Assembly (NCBI GenBank): GCA_002746605.1
Contig: PDPT01000037.1
Coordinates: forward strand, 1 to 64,000
Origin: Ignavibacteriota bacterium
GTDB taxonomy: Bacteria > Bacteroidota > Ignavibacteria > Ignavibacteriales > Melioribacteraceae
Direction: 5' to 3'
Length of the DNA: 64,000 nucleotides
Made by a program: the position numbers and the translations under genes. Below are positions 25,758 through 35,130 of the stretch, in pieces. The notes under the pieces were generated by a model. The model saw nothing but the letters and a program-made list of their open reading frames with translations, ran no database searches and was not told where the DNA came from. Positions within the stretch are counted from its first letter, which is position 1. Every line of letters begins with the position of its first letter.

Positions 25758-27437
25758 TTATTTCTTATTACTAATCTTTGCCCAAGAATCCCTTAAAGAT
25801 ACAGTTCTGTTAAATACTAAATTACTTTCTTTTGAATCATTAGAATCGAGACAGAAATAACCTGTTCTTTCAAACTGATAACTCTCACCAAGTTTGGCAG
25901 CTTTAAGATTTTCTTCTAACTTACAATTCGTTAGAACCTTAAGAGAATCTTTATTTATAAATTCAGTAAAATCTTTTTCCTTATCACTTTCAGGAAACTC
26001 AACTTCAAAAAGTCTGTCATATAATCTAACTTCAGCTTCAATGCAATGTTTTGCAGAAACCCAATGGATTGTACCTTTAACTTTTTTATTACTTGTTCCT
26101 GTTCCACTTTTTGTATCAGGATCATAAGAGCAATGAAGTTCTATTACATTTCCGGCATTATCTTTAATAACTTTTTCGCACTTAATAATGTAAGCATACT
26201 TAAGTCTAACTTCACTTCCCTCTGTTAACCTATAAAATTTTCTATGCGGCACTTCTTGAAAATCATTTCTATCAACATATACTTCTTTACAGAAATGCAC
26301 TATCCTCTTGCCTTTGCTTTCATCTTTGGGATGATTATCAACAATTAATTCTTCTTCCTTGTCATCAGGATAATTTGTAATTACAATTTTTAAGGGTTCC
26401 AAAACAGCAAGTCTTCTTTCGGCTTTTTCATTTAAATCGTCTCTAAGGCTAAACTCTAAGAGCGAAATATCATTTACTCCGTCTCTTTTTGCCACACCTA
26501 CCCTTGAAGTAAATTTTCTAATTGATTCGGGAGTATATCCTCTTCTTCTCAAAGCGGAAATTGTGGGCATTCTCGGATCATCCCAACCACTTACATAACC
26601 TTCTTCTACAAGACGAAGTAATTTTCTTTTGCTCATTACAGTATAGTTCAAGTTTAAACGAGCAAATTCAATTTGTCGCGGATGATGAATACCAAGCTGC
26701 TCAACAAACCAATCGTAAAGCGGACGATGATTTTCAAATTCTAATGTACAAATAGAATGTGAAATTCCTTCGATTGAATCGGACTGACCGTGTGCCCAAT
26801 CATACATTGGATAAATACACCATTTATCTCCTGTACGATGATGATGAGCATGTCTGATTCTATACATTATAGGATCACGCATATTCATATTTGGTGAACT
26901 CATGTCAATCTTTGCACGAAGCACATGTTCACCATCTTTAAACTCGCCATTTTTCATTCTTTGAAATAAATCTAAATTTTCATCAACAGAGCGCTCTCTA
27001 TATTTACTTAATTTACCCGGCTCGGTTGGAGTGCCTCGCTCATTTTTAATTTCTTCGAGTGTAGATGAATCAACGTAAGCAACACCTTTTTTTATAAGCT
27101 GCACAGCATAATCATAAAGCTGATCAAAATAATCGGAAGCATAAAGTTCACTGCCTTCCCACTGAAATCCCAACCATTTTACATCTGCTTTTATCGAGTC
27201 AACATATTCAACATCTTCTTTGGTAGGATTCGTATCATCAAAACGTAAATTTGTTTTGCCGTTATACTGCTTGCCAATTCCAAAGTTAAGACAAATTGAA
27301 AGAGCATGACCTATATGAAGATAACCGTTTGGTTCCGGTGGAAATCTTGTATAAACATAATTAAATCTATTTTCTTCTAAGTCTTTATCAATTATTTCTT
27401 CAATAAAATTTCGTGATTTTTTTTCTTCTTTTTCCAT
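25758..27437 (-). CDS. glnS: Glutaminyl-tRNA synthetase
   Basis: GlnRS charges tRNA-Gln with glutamine. The 559-residue protein has the HIGH-type motif [15 protein letters not shown] (about residues 31-45), the MSKRKL form of the KMSKS motif ([11 protein letters not shown]), and the C-terminal anticodon-binding beta-barrels, including VRLYDRLF. Length matches E. coli GlnRS (554). It lies four bases after gltX, so both charging enzymes come from one transcript. Many bacteria lack GlnRS and use GatCAB instead; its presence means direct glutaminylation here. Confidence 0.97.
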   Translation of the reverse strand: MEKEEKKSRNFIEEIIDKDLEENRFNYVYTRFPPEPNGYLHIGHALSICLNFGIGKQYNGKTNLRFDDTNPTKEDVEYVDSIKADVKWLGFQWEGSELYASDYFDQLYDYAVQLIKKGVAYVDSSTLEEIKNERGTPTEPGKLSKYRERSVDENLDLFQRMKNGEFKDGEHVLRAKIDMSSPNMNMRDPIMYRIRHAHHHRTGDKWCIYPMYDWAHGQSDSIEGISHSICTLEFENHRPLYDWFVEQLGIHHPRQIEFARLNLNYTVMSKRKLLRLVEEGYVSGWDDPRMPTISALRRRGYTPESIRKFTSRVGVAKRDGVNDISLLEFSLRDDLNEKAERRLAVLEPLKIVITNYPDDKEEELIVDNHPKDESKGKRIVHFCKEVYVDRNDFQEVPHRKFYRLTEGSEVRLKYAYIIKCEKVIKDNAGNVIELHCSYDPDTKSGTGTSNKKVKGTIHWVSAKHCIEAEVRLYDRLFEVEFPESDKEKDFTEFINKDSLKVLTNCKLEENLKAAKLGESYQFERTGYFCLDSNDSKESNLVFNRTVSLRDSWAKISNKK

Positions 27438-27441
27438 AGTT

Positions 27442-28911
27442 TTATTCTTTAGTGAGTTTTGGAATTTTTGTTAAAACAATTTTTATTCTTTCTATAACTT
27501 CTTCTTTCCCTAGAATTTTTAATAAATCGTAAACACCCGGACCAAGTCCAACGCCGGAAACCGCAAGTCTTAAAGGATGCATCAAACGTCCCATTCCACA
27601 TTCATTTTTTTCTACAACTGATTTTAATATTTTTTCAAAATCTTCTTTTGTTTCCGCTTTGTTATTTTCCAATTCATCAACCAAATTATTAAGCAACTTT
27701 GGCGAATCATCTTTCCATCTTTTCTTAATAATATTTTCGTCATAAGATTTAGGCTTTTCGAAAAAGTATTTACAATCGTTTACCAAATCTTTTACGAAAG
27801 TTATTCTCTCTTTCATGGAATCAATTATTTCTGAAAGATATTCATCTGATAATTCTTGACTCGAAAATTCGGACTTAGTAATTTCTTCTTTGAATAATGG
27901 CAAAAGTTCGGAAGTCTCTTTGTTTCTGATGTGCAGTCCGTTTAACCAATCTAATTTTTCTACATTAAAAACCGCACCGGATTTATTAACTCTTTCAAGA
28001 GAAAATTTATCAATTAATTCATCCATCAAATAATATTCTTGATCATCTCCAAAATTCCAGCCAAGCAGAGCTACAAAATTTGTGAGAGCTTCTTTTAAGT
28101 AACCTTTATCTCTATAATCTTCTACCGCCACATCACCTTGTCTTTTACTGAGCTTACTCTTATCTGGATTTAGCAACAAAGGAAGATGAGCAAATTGCGG
28201 AAGTTCCCAACCAAAATAATTATAAAGGATAACATGCTTTGGAGTTGAAGTCAGCCACTCTTCGCCGCGAATAACATGAGAAATTTTCATAGAGTAATCA
28301 TCAATAACATTTGCAAGATGGTATGTAGGAAAACCGTCACTCTTAATTAAAATTTGGTCATCGATGTTATCTGTGTTGAACTCAACATTACCGCGAACAA
28401 TATCATTAAATCTAATTATTTCATTTGGCTTAACATTAAGTCGGACAACATACGGCTCATTATTTTCTAATTTTGTTTTGATTTCATATTCACTCAGATT
28501 TAAGCAGTGTTTATCGTATTTAGCTTGCGGTAGTTTTTGTTTTTGCTGTTCTTCTCTAAGTTTAGTTAATCTTTCGGCCGAACAAAAACAGTGATATGCT
28601 TTCTTTTCATCAATAAGTTTTTGAACATGTCGGTTGTAAATATCTAAGCGTTCCGATTGAAAATAGGGACCATAATTCCCTTCTTTATCAGGACCTTCAT
28701 TATAGTTAAGTCCAACCCACTTTAGAGAATCAATTAATTTTTCCACAGCACCTTCAACATATCTAGAACGATCTGTGTCTTCAATTCTTAAAATAAATTT
28801 CCCGTTGTTCTTTTTAGCAAAAAGATAATTATACAAAGCTGTTCTAAGTCCGCCAACGTGCAAATACCCGGTGGGACTTGGAGCAAATCTAACTCTTATT
28901 TTGTTTTCCAT
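27442..28911 (-). CDS. gltX: Glutamyl-tRNA synthetase
   Basis: GluRS charges tRNA-Glu with glutamate. From the ATG at 28911 (MENKIRVRF, preceded by a GGAA site) it has 489 residues; an upstream frame extension of eleven residues is not supported. It shows [19 protein letters not shown] (HIGH class), the LSKRQGDV form of KMSKS and an all-helical anticodon domain. The segment between the motifs includes a CFCSAERL stretch. It is the first gene of a gltX-glnS pair. Confidence 0.97.
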   Translation of the reverse strand: MENKIRVRFAPSPTGYLHVGGLRTALYNYLFAKKNNGKFILRIEDTDRSRYVEGAVEKLIDSLKWVGLNYNEGPDKEGNYGPYFQSERLDIYNRHVQKLIDEKKAYHCFCSAERLTKLREEQQKQKLPQAKYDKHCLNLSEYEIKTKLENNEPYVVRLNVKPNEIIRFNDIVRGNVEFNTDNIDDQILIKSDGFPTYHLANVIDDYSMKISHVIRGEEWLTSTPKHVILYNYFGWELPQFAHLPLLLNPDKSKLSKRQGDVAVEDYRDKGYLKEALTNFVALLGWNFGDDQEYYLMDELIDKFSLERVNKSGAVFNVEKLDWLNGLHIRNKETSELLPLFKEEITKSEFSSQELSDEYLSEIIDSMKERITFVKDLVNDCKYFFEKPKSYDENIIKKRWKDDSPKLLNNLVDELENNKAETKEDFEKILKSVVEKNECGMGRLMHPLRLAVSGVGLGPGVYDLLKILGKEEVIERIKIVLTKIPKLTKE

Positions 28912-29200
28912 AAAATTCCGTTTTATTGAAACTATTGACTGCAAATATATAAATTTTGTATGACTTTAGAATAATGAATATTTTCATAAAAGTAATTCAA
29001 AAAACAAATTCCGATTAGCTAAAAAAGTCTTATCTTTTTTGATAATTATTTAATTTTAGGAATTAAAAATTAAATAAATGATTGCTGCTAAAAACAAGCT
29101 TAGGATTTTTGTTTTCTCAGGTAAAAACTAGTAGAACAAGTTACGGGGAATTCAAATACACTTCTCGGCTGCCTTAACGGAATTGAAAAGGATTAAAAAC

Positions 29201-30013
29201 ATGCAACTAAGAGAAATATTTTTATTAACTATTCTACTTTTATGCAATAATTTTCTGAATGCCCAAGCTATTGACAGCTTAAATGAAAATCCACCTAGAT
29301 TTATTATGTACGGTGATAATTATTTCATTTCAGGTATTCCATTGGATAAAAAAATAACCCCTTCAACTTCCGATGTAAAATTCAGATTTGGTTTTGCACA
29401 TAAGATATTTAACACCCCACTTCTATGGGGATTCTCTCTTTATTTAACTTATCAACAAAAAGCATTTTGGGATGTTTATAAAGAATCATCTCCTTTTAGG
29501 GAAGTAAACTATAATCCCGGAGTTGCTTTTGGAAAAATAATTACTACTAATAATTTTCCTTTGGGAATCATTTTTGTTGAATTAGAACATGAATCAAATG
29601 GTCGCGATGGAATTTATACGAGAAGTTGGAATAGAGTTTCATTTAATTCCGCTTGGTATATTTATAAAAGTTTTTTACTTAACTTTAATTTTTGGATTCC
29701 TTTTGCCATTGATAAAGATATGAACAAAGATATTTTAGATTTTTACGGTTACTATAACATTAGTATTAATTATCACTTTAACAAAAATATCAGAGCTACT
29801 CTAAGTGGACATATTTCCGATATTAACGACATAAAAGGAAATTTTACTCTTGGATTTTTAGTTAATACCAGCCAAAAATTTAACCGTTATTATTACTTGC
29901 AGCTATTTCACGGTTACGGAGAAAACTTATTAGAGTATAATCAGAAAAGAACCATGTTAAGATTTGGAATTTCATTCCCAGGAGATTTTTTGGATATAAT
30001 CGGGTTAAAATAA
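29201..30013 (+). CDS. pldA: Outer-membrane phospholipase A (OMPLA)
   Basis: OMPLA is a 12-stranded outer-membrane barrel that hydrolyses phospholipids that have flipped to the outer leaflet. The catalytic His-Ser pair is in ELEHESNGRDG, and the supporting Asn is in TRSWNRVSF, the same spacing as in E. coli. SPFREVNYNPG, FYGYYNISI and LFHGYGENLLEYN are further family blocks. The ATG at 29201, ten bases after AAAAGG, gives a signal peptide ending NAQA and 270 residues; a TTG at 29183 is the alternative. It stands alone between gltX and a converging operon. Confidence 0.9.
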   Translation: MQLREIFLLTILLLCNNFLNAQAIDSLNENPPRFIMYGDNYFISGIPLDKKITPSTSDVKFRFGFAHKIFNTPLLWGFSLYLTYQQKAFWDVYKESSPFREVNYNPGVAFGKIITTNNFPLGIIFVELEHESNGRDGIYTRSWNRVSFNSAWYIYKSFLLNFNFWIPFAIDKDMNKDILDFYGYYNISINYHFNKNIRATLSGHISDINDIKGNFTLGFLVNTSQKFNRYYYLQLFHGYGENLLEYNQKRTMLRFGISFPGDFLDIIGLK

Positions 30014-30080
30014 ATCTTACCGATGAATTACAACAAATAATCTGCTTTACATTAATGCTCTATAATTTTAACAATAGGAT

Positions 30081-30752
30081 CTATTTCAACATTACTTTTA
30101 AAAAACCAACAATTGTATCAATAGCTTTCATTTTGGAATTATCATTCCCGTAAATTGTAGGTATTTCTACGTGTCCAAGTATGTAATTATTTCTTGATAG
30201 GTTTACCAGCATTTCGCTTTCCGCTTCGAACCCTGAGTAACTTGGTAAAATATTTTTTATAATTTTTGTTCTAAAAGCTCTGTAACCGGATTGACTATCT
30301 AAAATTTCTAATTTGGTTTTCAACGAAAGCAATTTGGATGTTAAGTAATTACTTAAAATTCTGTGTGGCGGCATAGTCTTAAAATCCCTTTGTCTTCTAC
30401 CAATAACACAATCATTATTTTCTTTTTCCATTGTTTCAATAAACTTAGGAATACAACTTGGATCATGCTGACCATCAGCATCTAGAGTTATTGTAATATC
30501 AAAATTTAGTTCAATACTTTTTAGAAATCCGGTTTTTAATGCTGCTCCCTTTCCAAGATTCTTAGTATGCTTACAATAAATAACTTTATTACTAAATTTT
30601 AATTTGTTTAATCCATCGGTTGAACCGTCATCAACTAATATAACTTTGTCTAAATAATCAGATGTCTTCCTAATAGTTTCTTCGATTGTTGTAATCTCAT
30701 TAAAACAAGGAATTACGGCACAGACTTTATTTATTTTTTTTGAAGAAATCAA
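30081..30752 (-). CDS. Family 2 glycosyltransferase, DPM1-like
   Basis: This 223-residue protein is a GT-A fold glycosyltransferase: VIPCFNEITTIEETI near the N-terminus, VILVDDGSTDG, NLGKGAALKTG and the metal-binding DADGQHD motif. The size and the RAFRTK and GFEAESEMLV segments fit the polyprenyl-phosphate glycosyltransferase (DPM1/DPG) group, which loads mannose or glucose onto a lipid carrier; no membrane segment is present. It appears to use a TTG start and overlaps the end of cdaA by 26 bases, so it is the last gene of the PASTA-to-GT operon. Confidence 0.88.
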   Translation of the reverse strand: MISSKKINKVCAVIPCFNEITTIEETIRKTSDYLDKVILVDDGSTDGLNKLKFSNKVIYCKHTKNLGKGAALKTGFLKSIELNFDITITLDADGQHDPSCIPKFIETMEKENNDCVIGRRQRDFKTMPPHRILSNYLTSKLLSLKTKLEILDSQSGYRAFRTKIIKNILPSYSGFEAESEMLVNLSRNNYILGHVEIPTIYGNDNSKMKAIDTIVGFLKVMLK

Positions 30753-31545
30753 AGAAGTGTTTTACTCCTTTATCTGAAGAAGATTTTATACTTTCTTGTA
30801 AATATTTTCTTATTCCCTCTTTTGATAATCCCGAAGTTAATTCACCATTTTCCGCAACAGAGATTGCTCCGGTTTCTTCGGAGACAATTACACTAATCAC
30901 ATCGGCATTTTCTGTAATACCAATTCCGGCTCTGTGCCGCATTCCCAAATCTCTTCCATTAATTGAAGTTAATTCCGTTAAAGGTAAAGTACATCTTGCT
31001 GCTTGGATATTGTTATTACTAATCACAACAGCTCCATCGTGAAGGGGACTTCGAGGGAAAAAGATTGAGCGTAACAAGTTCTTGTTCAGTTTTGCATTAA
31101 GCACTTCACCACTTTCAACAACACCTTTTAATCCGGTAGTTTTTTGATAAACTATTAAAGCCCCATGCTGATGTTGTGCCATCTCGAAAGCAGCTTCAGC
31201 TAATATATCCGCAACTGATTTTTCATCACTCTTTACAAAAAAATTAAAAAGAGAATTGTTACCTAGGGCAACTAACAATCTTCTAATTTCCGGCTGAAAC
31301 AAAACTATAAATGCTAAAATCCAGTTATCCGTAACTAAATTTAATAACCAGCCAACAGCTCTTAAATTTACAGCCTGTGCCAGGAACGATAAAAATAGAA
31401 TTATTACCAATCCTATAAAGATTTGAGCAGCAATTGTATCTTTTATTATCTTATATAATTTATAAATAATCAAAGACACTAAAAGTATATCAACCACATC
31501 AAGTAATGTAACCGGTAAAAATCCGATTTTAAATATTTCAAACAT
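30727..31545 (-). CDS. cdaA: Diadenylate cyclase CdaA
   Basis: CdaA condenses two ATP into the second messenger cyclic di-AMP, which controls potassium and osmotic balance. The 272-residue protein has three membrane helices in the first 80-90 residues and a DAC domain with LHDGAVVISNN (DGA motif) and MRHRAGIGI (RHR motif), the residues that bind ATP and metal. There is no CdaR/YbbR gene beside it, unlike in Firmicutes. Its start shares the TAATG junction with folP, and its end overlaps the glycosyltransferase gene. Confidence 0.95.
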   Translation of the reverse strand: MFEIFKIGFLPVTLLDVVDILLVSLIIYKLYKIIKDTIAAQIFIGLVIILFLSFLAQAVNLRAVGWLLNLVTDNWILAFIVLFQPEIRRLLVALGNNSLFNFFVKSDEKSVADILAEAAFEMAQHQHGALIVYQKTTGLKGVVESGEVLNAKLNKNLLRSIFFPRSPLHDGAVVISNNNIQAARCTLPLTELTSINGRDLGMRHRAGIGITENADVISVIVSEETGAISVAENGELTSGLSKEGIRKYLQESIKSSSDKGVKHFFDFFKKNK

Positions 31546-32381
31546 TAAGCATCTTTAATTTTATTTAATTCTATCATGATTTTTTTTAATTCAACAGCAT
31601 TTTTTACATTATGTGTTCTAACTATTTTTGCTCCATTTAGTACGGAAATTGTTTCAGCTATAATAGTTGCATTATCCCTATCAAGTACATTTGAACCGAG
31701 TGATTTTCCAAGAAAAGATTTTCTCGATAACCCCATCAATAAAGGATAATTCCATTTATTAAACTTATATAAATTTTTTATTATACAATAATTATCTTCT
31801 ACTCTTTTTCCAAAACCTATTCCGGGGTCCAAAATAATTTTGTTTACTCCTTTGGATTTTGCTGCTTTTATTCTTTCTTCAAAATAATTTAATACTTCTT
31901 CGATTACATTAGTATAGTAAGGATTGCTCTGCATATTTTCCGGCGTACCTTTTATATGCATCAAAACATAAGGAATATTTTTTTCAGCAACAACATTTAG
32001 TATTTTTTCATCGAATGTACCGCCGCTTATGTCATTTATTATGTGTACTCCGGCTTTAACAGCTTCCCTTGTTACTTCCGACTTTGTTGTATCGACAGAA
32101 AGCACAATATTTTCAAACTTATTTGCTATTGCTTCAATGACCGGAATAACTCTATCAATTTCTTCGGATGCAGAAACTTTTGAGGCTCCAGGTCTGGTTG
32201 ATTCTCCTCCAACATCAATAATTTCTGCTCCAAGTTTAACATATTCTTCCGCTTTCTTAACTGCATCTTCAATTTTAAAATATTTTCCTCCATCGGAAAA
32301 AGAATCTGGAGTAACATTCAAGATTCCCATTATTAATGGGATTTTTGATTTTTTGCTTATTTCATAAATATCTGTTTTCAA
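31545..32381 (-). CDS. folP: Dihydropteroate synthase
   Basis: FolP joins p-aminobenzoate to dihydropterin pyrophosphate in folate synthesis and is the sulfonamide target. The 278-residue TIM barrel shows MGILNVTPDSFSDGG near the N-terminus, DVGGESTRPGA, HIINDISGG, and DPGIGFGKR. It appears to begin at a TTG (MKTDIYEI) that overlaps the nagA stop by four bases (TTGA), and it runs into cdaA by one base. The folP-cdaA neighbourhood recurs in FCB-group genomes. Confidence 0.95.
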   Translation of the reverse strand: MKTDIYEISKKSKIPLIMGILNVTPDSFSDGGKYFKIEDAVKKAEEYVKLGAEIIDVGGESTRPGASKVSASEEIDRVIPVIEAIANKFENIVLSVDTTKSEVTREAVKAGVHIINDISGGTFDEKILNVVAEKNIPYVLMHIKGTPENMQSNPYYTNVIEEVLNYFEERIKAAKSKGVNKIILDPGIGFGKRVEDNYCIIKNLYKFNKWNYPLLMGLSRKSFLGKSLGSNVLDRDNATIIAETISVLNGAKIVRTHNVKNAVELKKIMIELNKIKDA

Positions 32382-33547
32382 TTTGTTTGATCTTTAGAAT
32401 ATCTTACTTGCCCTTTTATTATTGTCATCTCCACATTAAAGTCTTTATCCAGAACAACAAAATCAGCCGGCTTACCGCTTGAAAGTATTCCTGAATCGAG
32501 CTTGATTACTTTAGCAGGATTTACAGTAGCCATTCTAACAGCGTTTGTAAGTCTTAATCCCGTAGTATTAACAATATTTTTTATAGCTTTGTTTAATGTT
32601 AAAGTACTTCCAGCTATTGTTCCGTCATCCATTACAGCTTTATTTCCGGAAAGCCTTACTCTTTGATCGGAAAACTGTGTCTCTTCACCTTCGTGCAAAC
32701 CTCCCACTCTAATTGAATCTGTAATTAATATTATTCCCTTAGGAGTTTTGGACTTAATTAAAAATTCCATTGTTGCAGGATGAACATGATAAGTATCGGC
32801 AATAAGTTGTATTTTTAGTTCATCTCTCAAAAGTGCAGCTACTGCAACCCCAGGTTCTCTGTGATGAATTGGGAGCATCGCATTAAACATGTGTGTAATA
32901 TGTGCTGCTCCGTTATCTATTGCTTGATCAACTATTTCATAACTTGCTGTTGAGTGTCCGATTGAACAAACAACTCCGTGAAAAGATGCTTCTCTTATAA
33001 CATCTAATGCTCCCGGTAATTCAGGTGAAATTGTCATCATTTTCATTGTTTCTTTCGAAGCTTCCCACATTTCTTTAAATGATGAAACCGTTGGCTCCCA
33101 TAAATATTCGGAATTCATTGCTCCTTTTAGCTTCCGATTAAGGTATGGTCCTTCCATGTGAATACCGATTATATTCGAATCCGGATTATTTTTTATATAA
33201 TTTGCCATTCTTTCAAGATCATCCAACAATCGTTGCTTAGGTTTGGCATGCAGACTTGCTAATATTCCTGTAGAACCTTGTTCTAAAAAATATTGACTAA
33301 TTTTTCTTATGCTTTCATCCGATTCATCAGAAAAACCATAGCCGCCTGCTCCTCCATGGACTAATAGATCGATAAATCCAGGCATAATATACTTATTGTT
33401 TACATTAAAAATTTTGGTACTTTCAGGAACATTTCTTGAATCTTTTGTTCCTACATGATAAATTTTATCTTTTTTTGTAGATAAAACTCCATTTTTGACT
33501 ACTCTGAACGGCGTAATAATATCCGCTCCAATAAATGCTAATTCCAT
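32378..33547 (-). CDS. nagA: N-acetylglucosamine-6-phosphate deacetylase
   Basis: NagA removes acetate from GlcNAc-6-phosphate, feeding wall-derived amino sugar to NagB. The 389-residue amidohydrolase has GFIDLLVHGGAGGYGFSD, HMEGPYLNRKLKGAMN with the metal Glu, CSIGHSTAS and ITHMFNAMLPIHHREPG with metal and substrate His, and ILITDSI with the catalytic Asp. In the first block the HxH pair of two-metal homologues reads LVH: the first His is Leu, so a one-metal site as in E. coli NagA is likely. It lies 14 bases after rpe. The partner nagB is nearby on the other strand (36.8 kb). Confidence 0.95.
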   Translation of the reverse strand: MELAFIGADIITPFRVVKNGVLSTKKDKIYHVGTKDSRNVPESTKIFNVNNKYIMPGFIDLLVHGGAGGYGFSDESDESIRKISQYFLEQGSTGILASLHAKPKQRLLDDLERMANYIKNNPDSNIIGIHMEGPYLNRKLKGAMNSEYLWEPTVSSFKEMWEASKETMKMMTISPELPGALDVIREASFHGVVCSIGHSTASYEIVDQAIDNGAAHITHMFNAMLPIHHREPGVAVAALLRDELKIQLIADTYHVHPATMEFLIKSKTPKGIILITDSIRVGGLHEGEETQFSDQRVRLSGNKAVMDDGTIAGSTLTLNKAIKNIVNTTGLRLTNAVRMATVNPAKVIKLDSGILSSGKPADFVVLDKDFNVEMTIIKGQVRYSKDQTN

Positions 33548-33561
33548 AAGCCTTCTTATAA

Positions 33562-34215
33562 TTAAGTTATTGAATTTTTAAGTTGTTTTACTTTTTCAGT
33601 AATATTTTCACTTTTAAAAACAGCTGTTCCGGCAACAATTATTTCTGCCCCGGCATTTTTAATTTTTTTTATATTTTCTGAATTTACACCACCATCAATT
33701 TCTATTTTAAAATGATGGTTGTTTATTTCTTTTATTTCTTTTAGTTTTTTTACTTTTTGTAATGTGTATTCTATAAATGATTGTCCTCCAAAACCCGGAT
33801 TAACAGACATAATTAAGACAATATCTAAAATATCAAGAACAGGAAAAATTGTTTCAATTGGTGTTGCAGGATTTAGTACAACGCCTGCTTCAGCTCCTTT
33901 TTCTTTAATTAGATTTATTACTCTATCAAGGTGAATAACTTCTTCTTGGTGTACCGTAATAAAATCAGCACCTGCATTTATAAAATCATGAATTATATTT
34001 TCAGGATTTTTAATCATTAAGTGCACATCCAAAGGTAGTTCTGTAATCTTGTTTACAGTATTTACTATCTTAGGACCAAATGTTATATTGGGTACAAATA
34101 TACCATCCATAATATCACAATGAATGATATCTGCACCTCCTTTTTCAACAGCTTTAATTTGCTGCAATAAATTTGAAAAGTCTGCGGATAAAATTGATGG
34201 AGCTAAAAGAGCCAT
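33562..34215 (-). CDS. rpe: Ribulose-phosphate 3-epimerase
   Basis: Rpe interconverts ribulose-5-phosphate and xylulose-5-phosphate in the pentose phosphate pathway. The 217-residue TIM barrel shows LAPSILSADF at the start, HCDIMDGIFVPNITFGP with metal His and Asp, DVHLMI, VMSVNPGFGGQ and EIDGGVNSENI, all classic. It starts one base after the PASTA gene stop, so the two are coupled; in Firmicutes rpe also often sits by a PASTA kinase. Confidence 0.97.
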   Translation of the reverse strand: MALLAPSILSADFSNLLQQIKAVEKGGADIIHCDIMDGIFVPNITFGPKIVNTVNKITELPLDVHLMIKNPENIIHDFINAGADFITVHQEEVIHLDRVINLIKEKGAEAGVVLNPATPIETIFPVLDILDIVLIMSVNPGFGGQSFIEYTLQKVKKLKEIKEINNHHFKIEIDGGVNSENIKKIKNAGAEIIVAGTAVFKSENITEKVKQLKNSIT

Positions 34216-34216
34216 T

Positions 34217-34948
34217 CTACTTTTGATTTTTTGTAATAAATAAATCTACTGATTCACCAACATTAACTAATTTATTTTTTGCCGGATATTGGGCAACTAT
34301 AGTATTCGGTAATAAATTCTGAGAGTCTTGATAATTTATTTTTCCTGCAACTAAAGAATTTTTGCCTAAAATATCTTCTGCTTCTTTCAACGAGAGTCCA
34401 AGTAAATCGGGAACTCGCACCATACCAACTCTTGGACCAATACTAACCTTCAGCTTAACGACCGATCCTTTTTGTAAATTTGTATTTACTTTCGGATATT
34501 GCTCAACAATAGTGTTTGTAGTTTCTTCTGATTCAACTTCGGTAACATCTCCTAACTGAAACCCAAGCCTATCTATTGTTACTTTTGCATCGCGTAGAGT
34601 TTTACCAATAAGATTTGGTATTTTAGTTAACGGATTACCTCCGCTAATTACTAAATATACTCTTCTTCTTTCCTTAACAACGGAACCTGAATCCGGTTTT
34701 TGATAAATAACATGATCAATAGGAAACTCATCACTATATCTTGGACCTTCAAGAATAGCTTCTAAACCTAAGGCATTTAGCGAGTCTTCGGCTTCTGTTT
34801 TACTCATACCCACAAAATCGGGAAGAGTTACTTCTTTGCTATTTACATAATTTGGCATTATTACCAAATCTAACAGAAGAGCAAAAGCAACAAAAATCAG
34901 AATTAGAATACCAGCGTATAATAAAACTTTTTTAATTATTGATTTCAT
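34217..34948 (-). CDS. Membrane-anchored PASTA-domain protein
   Basis: This 243-residue protein has one N-terminal membrane helix (about residues 8-30) and three PASTA domains (about 40-105, 108-172, 176-240), each opening with a VPDLLG- or IPNLIG-type phrase and closing with a V(Y/K)LxIS strand. PASTA domains bind muropeptides or lipid II. No kinase or transpeptidase domain is attached, so it is a stand-alone wall sensor or scaffold. It heads the operon with rpe, nagA, folP, cdaA and the glycosyltransferase. Confidence 0.92.
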   Translation of the reverse strand: MKSIIKKVLLYAGILILIFVAFALLLDLVIMPNYVNSKEVTLPDFVGMSKTEAEDSLNALGLEAILEGPRYSDEFPIDHVIYQKPDSGSVVKERRRVYLVISGGNPLTKIPNLIGKTLRDAKVTIDRLGFQLGDVTEVESEETTNTIVEQYPKVNTNLQKGSVVKLKVSIGPRVGMVRVPDLLGLSLKEAEDILGKNSLVAGKINYQDSQNLLPNTIVAQYPAKNKLVNVGESVDLFITKNQK

Positions 34949-35130
34949 CTTCCAAATATATTAAATGAACAATTTTATAACAAACTAATATTTTTTATTC
35001 TAAGCAAAATATTGTAATTTTACTAAAAGGAAACATATTAAGAATCTAGTTTCGTTAAAGATGTTTCTTATTTGTTACATCAAAAAAATAAATCTAATAA
35101 AAAATAACCCTCAAAAATAAGGAGATTTTT

